A stretch of 6,310 nt of DNA from Cyanobacteria bacterium M_surface_7_m2_040 (GTDB lineage Bacteria; Cyanobacteriota; Cyanobacteriia; PCC-6307; Cyanobiaceae), in NCBI GenBank assembly GCA_016882555.1, contig VGPQ01000086.1:1-6310 (forward strand), written 5' to 3'. Positions within the stretch are counted from its first letter, which is position 1. The number at the start of each line of letters is the position of its first letter. The translations under genes and the position numbers were made by a program. Positions 1 through 5,577 of this stretch are shown here, in pieces. The notes under the pieces were generated by a model, which saw only the letters and a program-made list of their open reading frames with translations, was not told where the DNA came from and did not search any database.

Positions 1-1010
1 AGGTGCTCGCCCTGGCCCCCAGCCGGCTGATCCTGCTCGACCATTCCGAATACGCCCTCTATGCGATCGAGCGCGAGCTGCGCCAACGACTGAGCAGCGA
101 TGCGTCGCTGCCGCAGGGCCTTGAACTCATTGCAGTGCTCGCCGATGTGGCCGATCAGGCCCGCATGCAGCGCCTGTGTCGCCGTGAGGGGGTGGAGGTG
201 ATCTTCCATGCCGCGGCCTACAAGCACGTGCCGCTGGTGGAGGCCAACCTGGCGGCAGGGCTGCGCAACAACGTGCTTGGCACCCAGGCTCTGCTGGAGG
301 CGTCCCTGGCCTCGGGTGTGGAGCGCTTCACCCTGATCTCCACTGACAAGGCGGTGCGGCCCACCAATGCCATGGGAGCCAGCAAGCGCGTTTGCGAGCT
401 ACTGGTGCAGGAGGCCGCGGCTCGCCAGAGCGCCTGTGTGTGCGCCATGGTGCGCTTCGGCAATGTGCTGGGCTCCTCGGGCTCGGTGGTGCCGCTGTTT
501 CGCGAGCAGATCGCAGCGGGTGGCCCGGTCACGGTCACCCATCCCGATGTGATCCGCTACTTCATGACCATCGGCGAGGCGGTGCAGCTGGTGCTCCAGG
601 CCTCCGCCATTGCCAAGGGCGGCGAAGTCTTCTTGCTCGACATGGGCGAGCCTGTGGCGATCAATGAGTTGGCCCGCCAGATGATCGAGCTCTCAGGCTG
701 CAGTGTGCGCGATGCCGACAACCCAGAGGGTGACATCGCCATCGAGTACACCGGCCTGCGACCCGGCGAGAAGCTCTACGAAGAGCTCTTGGTGACCCCC
801 GACGACCAGCCCACCTGCCATCCCCTGATCCGCCAGGCCCGAGAACCCGCCCCTCAAGGCGCAGATCTGCAGCAGGCGCTGAGCCAGCTGCTGGCTGCCG
901 CCGCCTGCGATGACGCCCCCACTGCCTTGCTCGTGTTGAACCAGTTGGTCCCTGACTACAGGCCCAGCCATGGAGCGGCCTTGGCTACAGGTTCAGCCGC
1001 ACGCCTTTGA
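1..1010 (+). CDS. Nucleotide-sugar 4,6-dehydratase, WbpM/CapD/FlaA1 family (5' end missing)
   Basis: This is the C-terminal part of an extended short-chain dehydrogenase that acts on UDP-sugars such as UDP-GlcNAc, an early step in making unusual sugars for surface polysaccharide or glycans. The reading frame is open from the window edge. The GTG at 3 is an ordinary internal codon, because the fragment begins just after where the family's N-terminal GxGGSIG nucleotide-binding loop should be. Counting from that codon, it shows LLDHSEYALY (residues 11-20), HAAAYKHVPLVE (69-80), STDK (113-116), MGASK (124-128), RFGNVLGSSGSVVPLF (151-166) and LRPGEKLYEELL (252-263). Met124 sits where classical SDRs have the catalytic Tyr of YxxxK. 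This Ser-Met-Lys arrangement is known from the large, WbpM-type dehydratases, which also carry N-terminal membrane segments; any such part lies outside the window. The exact substrate cannot be told. The gene ends with TGA at 1008-1010, inside the 3' end of the opposing HEPN gene. The family call is secure. Confidence 0.93.
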   Translation, partial: VLALAPSRLILLDHSEYALYAIERELRQRLSSDASLPQGLELIAVLADVADQARMQRLCRREGVEVIFHAAAYKHVPLVEANLAAGLRNNVLGTQALLEASLASGVERFTLISTDKAVRPTNAMGASKRVCELLVQEAAARQSACVCAMVRFGNVLGSSGSVVPLFREQIAAGGPVTVTHPDVIRYFMTIGEAVQLVLQASAIAKGGEVFLLDMGEPVAINELARQMIELSGCSVRDADNPEGDIAIEYTGLRPGEKLYEELLVTPDDQPTCHPLIRQAREPAPQGADLQQALSQLLAAAACDDAPTALLVLNQLVPDYRPSHGAALATGSAARL

Positions 1011-1394
1011 GATGGCCCGTTCAATCCGGACCAGTTCACCCTTCAGCAGCGCCAGCAGCTCAGTTCGCGCCGCTGGCAATGGAAACGGCCCCTCTTCGTA
1101 GCGGGCTTCCACGGCAAACACCTGCAGCTCCAGCAGCTCTGGCGGAATCGTTACGCCAGCCAAAGGCAGCAGCTTGTCGAGCTCTTGGGTGTGTGGCGGA
1201 CGCTGGTCGGCCAGCACGATCCAGGCTTTGAGGATTTTTTCGAGCATCTGCTGGGCTGTGAACCCCCAGTCCTCCTGGGGAAAGGCCTCGTCGAGCCCGA
1301 GTTCGAGCGCGCGGAGATGCCGGCGCACAATTCCCAGCAGCAGCTGGGCGTCTTCAGCCGGCGACGTACAGCACCTGCCCCTCGCGGGCCACAT
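993..1394 (-). CDS. HEPN-domain protein, partner of the upstream nucleotidyltransferase
   Basis: This small, probably soluble protein looks like a HEPN-domain protein of the kind encoded next to minimal nucleotidyltransferases. Numbered from the ATG at 1394 (133 residues), it shows a helix-rich core EDWGFTAQQMLEKILKAWIV (41-60), the pair HT (68-69) followed by ELDKLL, where many homologues have HTHDL, and a late ARY (97-99), recalling the RY seen in this family. No clear Rx4-6H motif is visible, so RNase activity of the HepT type is not supported; a substrate-binding or regulatory role is equally possible. The start is uncertain. ATG at 1436 and 1394 both overlap the nucleotidyltransferase gene in another frame (stop at 1354-1356), whereas GTG at 1328 would begin after it. 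None has a well-spaced ribosome binding site, so translational coupling to the upstream gene is likely. The TGA at 993-995 lies within the opposing dehydratase gene, an 18-bp convergent overlap. Toxin, antitoxin or unrelated function cannot be decided from sequence. Confidence 0.75.
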   Translation of the reverse strand: MWPARGRCCTSPAEDAQLLLGIVRRHLRALELGLDEAFPQEDWGFTAQQMLEKILKAWIVLADQRPPHTQELDKLLPLAGVTIPPELLELQVFAVEARYEEGPFPLPAARTELLALLKGELVRIERAISKACG

Positions 1395-1749
1395 CTCCCA
1401 TGACGTGCCAGCGCGACTGGGCCATGCGGGCGGCATCCTGCCAGCCGCTCACGATCAGGTCGACGCCGACTCCCACGCTGGTGAGTTGCTTGTGGAGCCG
1501 GCTCCATTCCTGCAGTTTGCGCTGAGGCTCCAGCTGGGGTAACGCACTGATCACAGCCAGATCAAGATCGGAATCGGGTCTGGCCTCCCCGCGGGCCCGC
1601 AAGCCGAACGCCACCAGTGCTTTGACCTCAGGGTCGGCGGCCAAACGCTCGAGGCCGGCGGTCAGAGCCGCCAGATCGAGACCTGCCCCCACACCGGCAG
1701 GCACCTGCAGTGGCATCGGCTGCAACCAGGGCAAGGGCACGGGCTCCAT
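1354..1749 (-). CDS. MNT-type minimal nucleotidyltransferase with altered GS motif
   Basis: This 131-residue protein belongs to the DNA polymerase beta-like minimal nucleotidyltransferases. The core reads VALVAFGLRARGEARPDSDLDLAV in the family's style; it is VKALVAFGLRARG (42-54) followed by PDSDLDLAV (58-66). The metal-binding acidic residues are Asp61 and Asp63 of the DxD pair and probably Asp97 in VDLIV. The C-terminal REGQVLYVAG (122-131) also resembles the family ending. The canonical motif is GSx10DxD, but here residues 49-50 are Gly-Leu (codon TTG), so the Ser that helps hold the incoming nucleotide is replaced. Known members paired with HEPN proteins include antitoxins that add AMP to the HEPN partner; whether this one retains activity is open. 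The start at 1749 gives 131 residues; Met12 (ATG at 1716) is an alternative that keeps the whole fold, and neither has a clear ribosome binding site. The gene starts 30 bp beyond the psb terminator and overlaps the HEPN gene downstream. Confidence 0.82.
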   Translation of the reverse strand: MEPVPLPWLQPMPLQVPAGVGAGLDLAALTAGLERLAADPEVKALVAFGLRARGEARPDSDLDLAVISALPQLEPQRKLQEWSRLHKQLTSVGVGVDLIVSGWQDAARMAQSRWHVMGDVAREGQVLYVAG

Positions 1750-1779
1750 GGCCAGAGATTAGGCACAGCGTCCAGTGAC

Positions 1780-1808
1780 AAAAAAGCGGGGCCCCGAAGG
1801 AGCCCCGC
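1780..1808 (-). terminator. Intrinsic terminator of the psbEFLJ operon
   Basis: On the minus strand the arms GCGGGGC (1808-1802) and GCCCCGC (1792-1786) pair perfectly. The stem continues as CC/GG around a TTCG loop, with one bulged or wobble-paired T, giving about 9 pairs. Six T residues follow at once (1785-1780). It lies 29 bp after the psbJ stop, so it fits the end of the photosystem II operon. On the plus strand no T run follows, so it is one-directional. It also insulates the MNT/HEPN pair from psb transcription. Confidence 0.9.
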
Positions 1809-1837
1809 AAACGCGTTGCTGGTCGAGGTGCAGCTGA

Positions 1838-2038
1838 TCAGGCCGAACCGACGCCCACGTAGGAGCCGTAGAAGAACAGGCCCACCACAAAGATCACGGC
1901 CATGCCGCCGGCGGTGGCCACCAACCAGAGGGGCAGGACGCCCTCGGTCCAGCGGGAGCGCCAGGCCACCGCGGGGCGGCCATCGGGAAGCCGGTCGGGG
2001 ATCCGGCCGTCAGGCAGGTTGGATTTCTTGCCGCTCAT
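1838..2038 (-). CDS. psbJ: Photosystem II reaction centre protein J, N-terminally extended
   Basis: PsbJ is a single-span thylakoid protein beside cytochrome b559 in photosystem II, where it influences electron flow at the quinone sites and assembly. The 66 residues consist of a polar N-terminal part, [20 protein letters not shown] followed by RPAVAWRSR, and then the conserved core: [20 protein letters not shown] (36-55) as the membrane span and [11 protein letters not shown] at the end. Most PsbJ proteins have about 40 residues; to my knowledge the extra N-terminal segment is typical of picocyanobacteria, so it supports the lineage rather than marking an error. The ATG at 2038 has a good ribosome binding site, GGAG at 2050-2047, eight bases upstream, the clearest in this operon. 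psbJ is last in the operon, 33 bp after psbL, and is followed by the terminator at 1780-1808. Confidence 0.97.
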   Translation of the reverse strand: MSGKKSNLPDGRIPDRLPDGRPAVAWRSRWTEGVLPLWLVATAGGMAVIFVVGLFFYGSYVGVGSA

Positions 2039-2071
2039 CGCGAGTGCTCCGGATCAGGGTTCAGGGAGGGT

Positions 2072-2191
2072 TCAGTTGAAGAAGTAGCTGGAGAACAGCA
2101 CGCCGGTCACGAACACCAGCAGCAGCCCAAGGTAGAGGCTGGTGCGGTTGAGTTCGACCGGGAGATTGTTGGGATTGGGATTGCGTTGCAT
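2072..2191 (-). CDS. psbL: Photosystem II reaction centre protein L
   Basis: PsbL is a one-helix thylakoid membrane subunit at the photosystem II dimer interface near the QA site, needed for stable assembly. The 39-residue translation begins [20 protein letters not shown] and continues as the hydrophobic helix [19 protein letters not shown], matching the family in length and in the conserved [12 protein letters not shown] core and SSYFFN ending. The frame stays open upstream of the ATG at 2191, but that part overlaps psbF and does not resemble PsbL, so the short start is correct. No purine-rich ribosome binding site precedes it; expression probably depends on transcription and translation through the operon. 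It lies 14 bp after psbF and 33 bp before psbJ. Confidence 0.98.
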   Translation of the reverse strand: MQRNPNPNNLPVELNRTSLYLGLLLVFVTGVLFSSYFFN

Positions 2192-2205
2192 GACGGGCAG
2201 ACCGA

Positions 2206-2343
2206 TCAGCGGCGGATGAACTGCATGGCAGCCAGGGCACCCAGGAAGAACACCGTGGGGATGCCGAGGGCGTGAACCGAAAGCCAGCGCACCGTGAAGA
2301 TCGGATAGTTGCGCGGCGTGGTGGGGGCGGGAGTCTGAGTCAT
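2206..2343 (-). CDS. psbF: Cytochrome b559 subunit beta
   Basis: PsbF is the beta chain of cytochrome b559, the heme protein of the photosystem II core that nucleates reaction centre assembly and takes part in secondary, protective electron transfer. I translated it by hand: 45 residues, beginning [20 protein letters not shown], then [20 protein letters not shown], ending QFIRR. His24 in SVHALGIP is the expected axial heme ligand, paired with the one in PsbE, and residues about 20-40 form the single membrane span. Length and ending are those of the family. The stop is TGA at 2208-2206. Its ATG at 2343 is preceded by ACGCC rather than a ribosome binding site. It follows psbE by only 8 bp and precedes psbL by 14 bp, the standard cyanobacterial order. 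Confidence 0.97.
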   Translation of the reverse strand: MTQTPAPTTPRNYPIFTVRWLSVHALGIPTVFFLGALAAMQFIRR

Positions 2344-2351
2344 GGCGTGGC

Positions 2352-2600
2352 TTATTGCAGGCGCAGATCAAGGGACGACTTGGCGTCGTAGCGCTGGCTC
2401 ACCACCGGGGCCTTGCTTTCGCTGGCCTGGAAGTAAGCGTCGGGTCTGGGCGTCCCGAAGGCGTCGTAGGCCAGGCCCGTCGACACAAACAGGAAACCCG
2501 CCAGGAAGATCGCCGGCAGGGTCACGGCGTGGATCACCCAGTAACGGATGCTGGTGATGATTTCGAAGAACGGTCGTTCTCCAGTTGAGCCGGCAGCCAT
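2352..2600 (-). CDS. psbE: Cytochrome b559 subunit alpha
   Basis: PsbE is the alpha chain of cytochrome b559 and, with PsbF, binds one heme through two histidines; it is essential for building photosystem II. The 82-residue protein has the usual layout: a short stromal/cytoplasmic part with [20 protein letters not shown], His24 as heme ligand, a membrane span over about residues 20-41, and a lumenal tail containing [13 protein letters not shown] (45-57) and ending SSLDLRLQ. The length is normal and the start at 2600 is the only sensible one. It is the first of the four psb genes, 8 bp before psbF and 116 bp after ycf48. It could be transcribed both from a local promoter in that gap and by read-through from rubA-ycf48; the sequence does not settle which. 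Confidence 0.98.
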   Translation of the reverse strand: MAAGSTGERPFFEIITSIRYWVIHAVTLPAIFLAGFLFVSTGLAYDAFGTPRPDAYFQASESKAPVVSQRYDAKSSLDLRLQ

Positions 2601-2716
2601 GGCACCAAGCGTTCAGCTCGGTGATCCTAGGGGTCGATCCGCGGGCTCCGGGAGCGCCAGACGCCCTTGGTAACAGAAGTTGGCGGGGCGTGCCGGAACA
2701 GCCCACCCCCGCCGGA
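2601..2716 (-). promoter_or_regulatory. ycf48-psbE spacer, possible psbE promoter
   Basis: This 116-bp gap is the longest within the minus-strand photosystem II cluster and the natural place for a psbEFLJ promoter. On the minus strand the best -10 candidate is TAGGAT (2629-2624), four of six matches, 23 bases before the psbE ATG, but no convincing -35 hexamer stands at the right distance. The half of the gap nearest ycf48 is taken by a GC-rich hairpin listed separately. A promoter here is an inference from layout more than from motif. Confidence 0.25.
2682..2713 (-). terminator. GC-rich hairpin just after ycf48, possible weak terminator
   Basis: On the minus strand the arm GGCGGGG (2713-2707) pairs perfectly with CCCCGCC (2688-2682), and GTG can pair with CAC inside it past one bulged G. 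It starts three bases beyond the ycf48 stop codon. The bases that follow, AACTTCTGTT, are only modestly T-rich, so this is at best a leaky terminator or an RNA-stability element lowering read-through from the assembly-factor genes into psbEFLJ. Confidence 0.35.
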
Positions 2717-3748
2717 TCAGCCCACCCAGCGCAGCAGAGATCCGCGCTCGCCCAGCACGAAGCCCTTGCCGTCGTCGGTGAACACGATGCGGGTGAAGTT
2801 CGAGGGCTGCTGCGAGCCCACCGGATCCTTCTGCCAGGTTTTGCCGCCGTCGTTGCTGGCCAGCAGGGTGCCGCTGCCACCGCCGGCCCAGATGGAGCCG
2901 GCCGGATCCCAGGCCATGTCGAGGTAGCCGTAGCCATTGGTGATCGGGATGATCGCCTTGCTCCAGGCCTCCGGATCGGCGGCGTCGCTGTTGAAGCGGA
3001 TCTGGGCACCGCGGGCCACCATCCACAGGGCGCCGTCGGGTTGGTAGCCGATCGATTGCAGCCGCTGGCTGCTCACCCGCTGGTGCACCTGCCAGGTGTC
3101 CTGGCCGGGCTGCCAGGTGGCGAAGAAATTGCCCAGGCTGCTCACGCTCACATAGCGACCCTCAGCGTCGCGGCGCAGGTCGCGCACGGAGCCGGCGGCA
3201 TCGGAGACCTTGGCCTGCCAGCTGCTGCCGCCGTCGTTGGTCGCATACACGGCGCCCACGTTGGTGGCCAGTTCAGCCGTGTTGGCCCCCAGGGCTGTGA
3301 TCAGGTAGGGCTCGCCGGGGAGCTTGGTGTCGAGCAGCAGGCGATCCCAGTTCTGCCCACCATCGGTGCTGTGCAGCAGCAAACCGGGTTGGCCGGCGAT
3401 CCAGCCCTCGTTGCCGTTGAAGTCGATGCTGATCAGCCGGAAGTTTTCCTCCTCGGGCAGCGCCAGGGCCCGTGGCGCCCAGCTGGCTCCACCGTCGTTG
3501 GTTTCCTCGATCAGGCGGTTGCTGCCCACCAGAAAGCCGTGCTGGTTGTCGGTGAAGGCGACCGCCAGGGGGTTCGACTTGGTGTCGAGCGGCACCGGCT
3601 GCCAGGGGCTGCTGGCCGCCACCGGCAGGCCTGTGGTCACGCAGCCGCTGAGGCCGAAGCCCAGGGCCACGCAGATCACCAGGCTCAACAGGGGCTGCAG
3701 CAGCGCGCGCCAGCGTGGGCTGGTTGGGGTCGGATCCAGCGGGTTCAT
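2717..3748 (-). CDS. ycf48: Photosystem II assembly factor Ycf48 (HCF136 homologue), lipoprotein
   Basis: Ycf48 is a lumen-side assembly factor that binds newly made D1 and helps it join D2 and cytochrome b559 in the early reaction centre complex. From the ATG at 3748 it has 343 residues. A hydrophobic signal segment (about 15-34) leads to LSGC with Cys36, a lipobox, so the mature protein is probably lipid-anchored at the lumenal face. The rest is a seven-bladed beta-propeller of the BNR/Asp-box kind: four clear boxes are visible, NDGGASW (84-90), TDGGQNW (128-134), NDGGSSW (171-177) and NDGGKTW (299-305). The frame is open further back to a GTG at 3814 that overlaps the rubA stop in a GTGA sequence, giving 365 residues. 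That would put 22 extra residues before an already normal signal peptide, so I prefer 3748, although neither start has a ribosome binding site. It lies between rubA and psbE, its usual cyanobacterial place. Confidence 0.95.
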   Translation of the reverse strand: MNPLDPTPTSPRWRALLQPLLSLVICVALGFGLSGCVTTGLPVAASSPWQPVPLDTKSNPLAVAFTDNQHGFLVGSNRLIEETNDGGASWAPRALALPEEENFRLISIDFNGNEGWIAGQPGLLLHSTDGGQNWDRLLLDTKLPGEPYLITALGANTAELATNVGAVYATNDGGSSWQAKVSDAAGSVRDLRRDAEGRYVSVSSLGNFFATWQPGQDTWQVHQRVSSQRLQSIGYQPDGALWMVARGAQIRFNSDAADPEAWSKAIIPITNGYGYLDMAWDPAGSIWAGGGSGTLLASNDGGKTWQKDPVGSQQPSNFTRIVFTDDGKGFVLGERGSLLRWVG

Positions 3749-3810
3749 GGGAATGGCTGTGGAAGTGGGCAGGGCGATGGTGCGGATCAGGCTGCGGATC
3801 AGCGCAGGGA

Positions 3811-4290
3811 TCACCGCAATGAGTAAAGCGACAGGAAGAAGGCGATCGCCAGGGCAAAGCCGCCAAAGATCAGCACGTTCTTCTGGCCGGGGGTGAGCCG
3901 GTTCACACCTAGGCCGAAGTTGAGGTTCTCCTCAAAGCCGCTGGGCTTGTTGCGGGGGCCGATGTCCTTGAAGGCCCCCACCTTGCTGCGGCACACCGGG
4001 CAGCGGAACGTGGCGGCATCGAGGTCAACAAAGGCCGTGCCGGGTTCGATGCCGAGCTTCTTAACCCCCTCGCCCGGGTCATAGACATAGCCACAGCTGC
4101 GGCACTCGAAGCGGTGGCTGGCGACATCGTCTGCTTCCGCCTCAGCCTCAGCCTCGACTTCGGCAGCCGCTGGCGCTTCGCCCTCGGCAGCCGCAGGCTC
4201 AGCTGTCAACAGCTCGGGTGGCTGCTCGAGGGGCGGCTGCGGATCGCTCGGCCCATCGGGGGCGTGATCGGGCTGGGTGTCGTCGCTCAT
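3811..4290 (-). CDS. rubA: Membrane-anchored rubredoxin with long acidic N-terminus
   Basis: RubA is a thylakoid rubredoxin needed in cyanobacteria and plants for photosystem assembly, probably as a redox partner near the photosystem II reaction centre. In this 159-residue protein the iron is held by Cys63 and Cys66 (CRSC) and Cys97 and Cys100 (CPVC), with the family segment [15 protein letters not shown] between them. A linker with [20 protein letters not shown] leads to the C-terminal anchor [20 protein letters not shown] (139-158). The odd part is residues 1-58, a Pro/Ala/Glu-rich acidic stretch including [14 protein letters not shown], encoded partly by a 6-bp tandem repeat. Family members usually have a much shorter lead before the first CxxC. 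No later ATG exists before Cys63, so a much shorter product would need an alternative codon. The ATG at 4290 is followed by normal coding sequence but has only a poorly spaced AGGG before it. First gene of the rubA-ycf48-psbEFLJ cluster. Confidence 0.94.
   Translation of the reverse strand: MSDDTQPDHAPDGPSDPQPPLEQPPELLTAEPAAAEGEAPAAAEVEAEAEAEADDVASHRFECRSCGYVYDPGEGVKKLGIEPGTAFVDLDAATFRCPVCRSKVGAFKDIGPRNKPSGFEENLNFGLGVNRLTPGQKNVLIFGGFALAIAFFLSLYSLR
3842..3849. repeat. HIP1 palindrome GCGATCGC
   Basis: This is the octamer that is highly over-represented in many cyanobacterial genomes, here in its extended form GGCGATCGCC, inside the membrane-anchor codons of rubA. It supports a cyanobacterial origin only weakly, since one site can occur by chance. 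Confidence 0.6.
4139..4156. repeat. 6-bp tandem repeat inside rubA
   Basis: Three consecutive copies of GCCTCA (the last ends in G) encode alternating Glu-Ala on the minus strand, in the disordered acidic part of RubA. A change in copy number would add or remove two residues without a frameshift. Confidence 0.7.
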
Positions 4291-4421
4291 CCCTGCCGGG
4301 CCATGGGGAGCAGAACTCTATCCAGCGGAAGCGATGTGGCAGAGCACTGGCGTCGACGGCGCGCTCAACCCACTCGCGGGGCCAAGGGTGCCAGACTGCC
4401 CGCCACGCATGGCTCGTCCGG
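4291..4421. promoter_or_regulatory. Divergent rubA-ndhC intergenic region
   Basis: These 131 bp separate the start codons of two divergent clusters, the photosystem II assembly genes leftward and ndhCKJ rightward, so promoters for both must lie here or in the neighbouring coding ends. For rubA a weak -10-like TAGAGT can be read on the minus strand (4322-4317), without a properly placed -35. For ndhC no convincing promoter or ribosome binding site is visible; the bases before its ATG are CTCGTCCGG. No RNA gene or long inverted repeat was seen. Confidence 0.5.
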
Positions 4422-4784
4422 ATGTTTGCGCTCTCGGGTTACGACGCCTTTTTGGGCTTCCTGCTGATTTCGGCCGCCGTGCCGGTGTTGGCCCTGGTAA
4501 CCAACAAGCTGCTCTCCCCCAAGAGCCGGGCCGGTGAGCGCCAGCTCACCTATGAATCGGGCATGGAGCCGATCGGCGGCGCCTGGATTCAGTTCAACAT
4601 CCGCTACTACATGTTTGCGCTGGTCTTCGTCATCTTCGATGTCGAGACCGTGTTTCTCTACCCCTGGGCCGTGGCCTTCCACCGCCTGGGGCTGCTGGCC
4701 TTCATCGAGGCCCTGATCTTCATTGCCATCCTGGTGGTGGCCCTCGCCTACGCCTGGCGCAAGGGCGCCCTCGAGTGGAGCTGA
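4422..4784 (+). CDS. ndhC: NAD(P)H-quinone oxidoreductase subunit 3
   Basis: NdhC (NuoA type) is a membrane subunit of thylakoid NDH-1 where the peripheral arm meets the membrane arm near the plastoquinone site; the complex serves cyclic electron flow, respiration and CO2 uptake. The 120 residues show three membrane spans, about 8-28, 63-85 and 92-112. Between the first two is the conserved loop [20 protein letters not shown] (39-58), which ends in [20 protein letters not shown], the family signature, with Asp73 and Glu75 in the second span. The length is exactly that of the family. The frame is open well upstream of the ATG at 4422, but those residues are not NdhC-like and lie in the divergent spacer, so 4422 is chosen although it lacks a ribosome binding site. 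ndhK starts 13 bp downstream, so the genes are very probably cotranscribed. Confidence 0.97.
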   Translation: MFALSGYDAFLGFLLISAAVPVLALVTNKLLSPKSRAGERQLTYESGMEPIGGAWIQFNIRYYMFALVFVIFDVETVFLYPWAVAFHRLGLLAFIEALIFIAILVVALAYAWRKGALEWS

Positions 4785-4797
4785 CGGACCTGACGCC

Positions 4798-5544
4798 ATG
4801 ACCCAGACGCCTTCCCCCAGCATCAACGCCCTGCGCGATCTGCGCGAGGCCAGCTGCAGCCCTGTGGGTGCCCCCAAGGTCACCTCGGATCTCTCCGAGA
4901 ACGTGATCCTCACCACCCTCGATGACCTGCACAACTGGGCCCGCCTCAGCAGCCTCTGGCCGCTGCTCTACGGCACGGCCTGTTGCTTCATCGAATTTGC
5001 GGCGCTGATCGGCTCGCGCTTCGACTTCGACCGCTTTGGTCTGGTGCCCCGCTCCAGCCCCCGCCAGGCCGACCTGCTGATCGTGGCCGGCACCGTGACG
5101 ATGAAGATGGCCCCGGCCCTGGTGCGGCTCTATGAGCAGATGCCCGAGCCCAAGTACGTGATCGCCATGGGCGCCTGCACGATCACCGGCGGCATGTTCA
5201 GCGCCGATTCGACCACCGCCGTGCGCGGGGTCGACAAGCTGATCCCGGTTGATCTGTATTTGCCGGGCTGCCCGCCTCGCCCTGAGGCGATCTTTGACGC
5301 GGTGATCAAGCTGCGCAAGAAAGTGGGCAACGAATCGCTCAGTGAGCGCGCCAACCTGCTGCCCAGCCACCGCTACTGCACCGTGCCCCACCAGATGAAG
5401 GCGGTGGAGCCGATCGTGACCGGTGCCTACTTGCAGGCCGAAACCCAGCGCAAGGCCCTCGAGGCGGCGGCTGGGCTGCCCATGGCTGCAGCCACCCCAG
5501 CCACGGTGGCTGCAGAGCCGGCTCCCGCGAACTCAAACGATTGA
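4798..5544 (+). CDS. ndhK: NAD(P)H-quinone oxidoreductase subunit K
   Basis: NdhK (NuoB/PSST type) carries the terminal iron-sulfur cluster N2, which passes electrons to plastoquinone in the peripheral arm of NDH-1. Four cysteines suited to binding [4Fe-4S] are present: the adjacent Cys62-Cys63 in [13 protein letters not shown], Cys127 in MGACTITGG and Cys158 in [11 protein letters not shown]. Other family landmarks are [20 protein letters not shown] (79-98) and the PKYVIAMG strand (118-125). The protein has 248 residues. The frame extends 25 codons upstream into ndhC, but translation from ATG at 4798 gives the expected N-terminus. The last 35 or so residues ([20 protein letters not shown] onwards) are Ala/Pro-rich, look disordered and overlie an inverted repeat in the DNA. 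It follows ndhC by 13 bp and precedes ndhJ by 33 bp. Confidence 0.97.
   Translation: MTQTPSPSINALRDLREASCSPVGAPKVTSDLSENVILTTLDDLHNWARLSSLWPLLYGTACCFIEFAALIGSRFDFDRFGLVPRSSPRQADLLIVAGTVTMKMAPALVRLYEQMPEPKYVIAMGACTITGGMFSADSTTAVRGVDKLIPVDLYLPGCPPRPEAIFDAVIKLRKKVGNESLSERANLLPSHRYCTVPHQMKAVEPIVTGAYLQAETQRKALEAAAGLPMAAATPATVAAEPAPANSND
5486..5515 (+). repeat. Inverted repeat in the 3' end of ndhK
   Basis: CTGCAGCCACC (5486-5496) and its exact reverse complement GGTGGCTGCAG (5505-5515) flank an 8-base spacer, giving an 11-bp perfect stem within the coding sequence, about 30 bases before the ndhK stop. No T run follows, so it is not a standard terminator. It may merely reflect Ala-rich codons, or it may affect transcript processing between ndhK and ndhJ. 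Confidence 0.6.
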
Positions 5545-5577
5545 TCTTCTGACCGCCTGAATTGCTGCTCTGACGCC

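Noticed and set aside
1007..1542. Several plus-strand open frames across the MNT/HEPN region
   Set aside because: The minus strand gives recognisable HEPN and nucleotidyltransferase motifs; the plus-strand translations show none.
1750..1785. Possible promoter for the nucleotidyltransferase, with TTGTCA on the minus strand next to the terminator
   Set aside because: The hexamer overlaps the terminator T run, and the nearest -10-like sequences leave spacers of only 12-14 bases, so it is not a convincing promoter.
2368..3026. Two long minus-strand frames overlapping ycf48 and psbE
   Set aside because: Both are out of frame with ycf48 and psbE, which are identified by conserved residues; they result from high GC content.
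2585..3826. A 413-codon open frame on the plus strand, opposite ycf48 and rubA
   Set aside because: It is the complement of the clearly real ycf48 gene; its translation is low-complexity Gly/Ala/His/Gln-rich without motifs, as expected for an antisense frame in GC-rich DNA.
4720..5391. A 223-codon minus-strand frame opposite ndhC and ndhK
   Set aside because: It lies wholly over two confirmed NDH-1 genes and has a His/Gly/Arg-rich translation typical of an antisense shadow.
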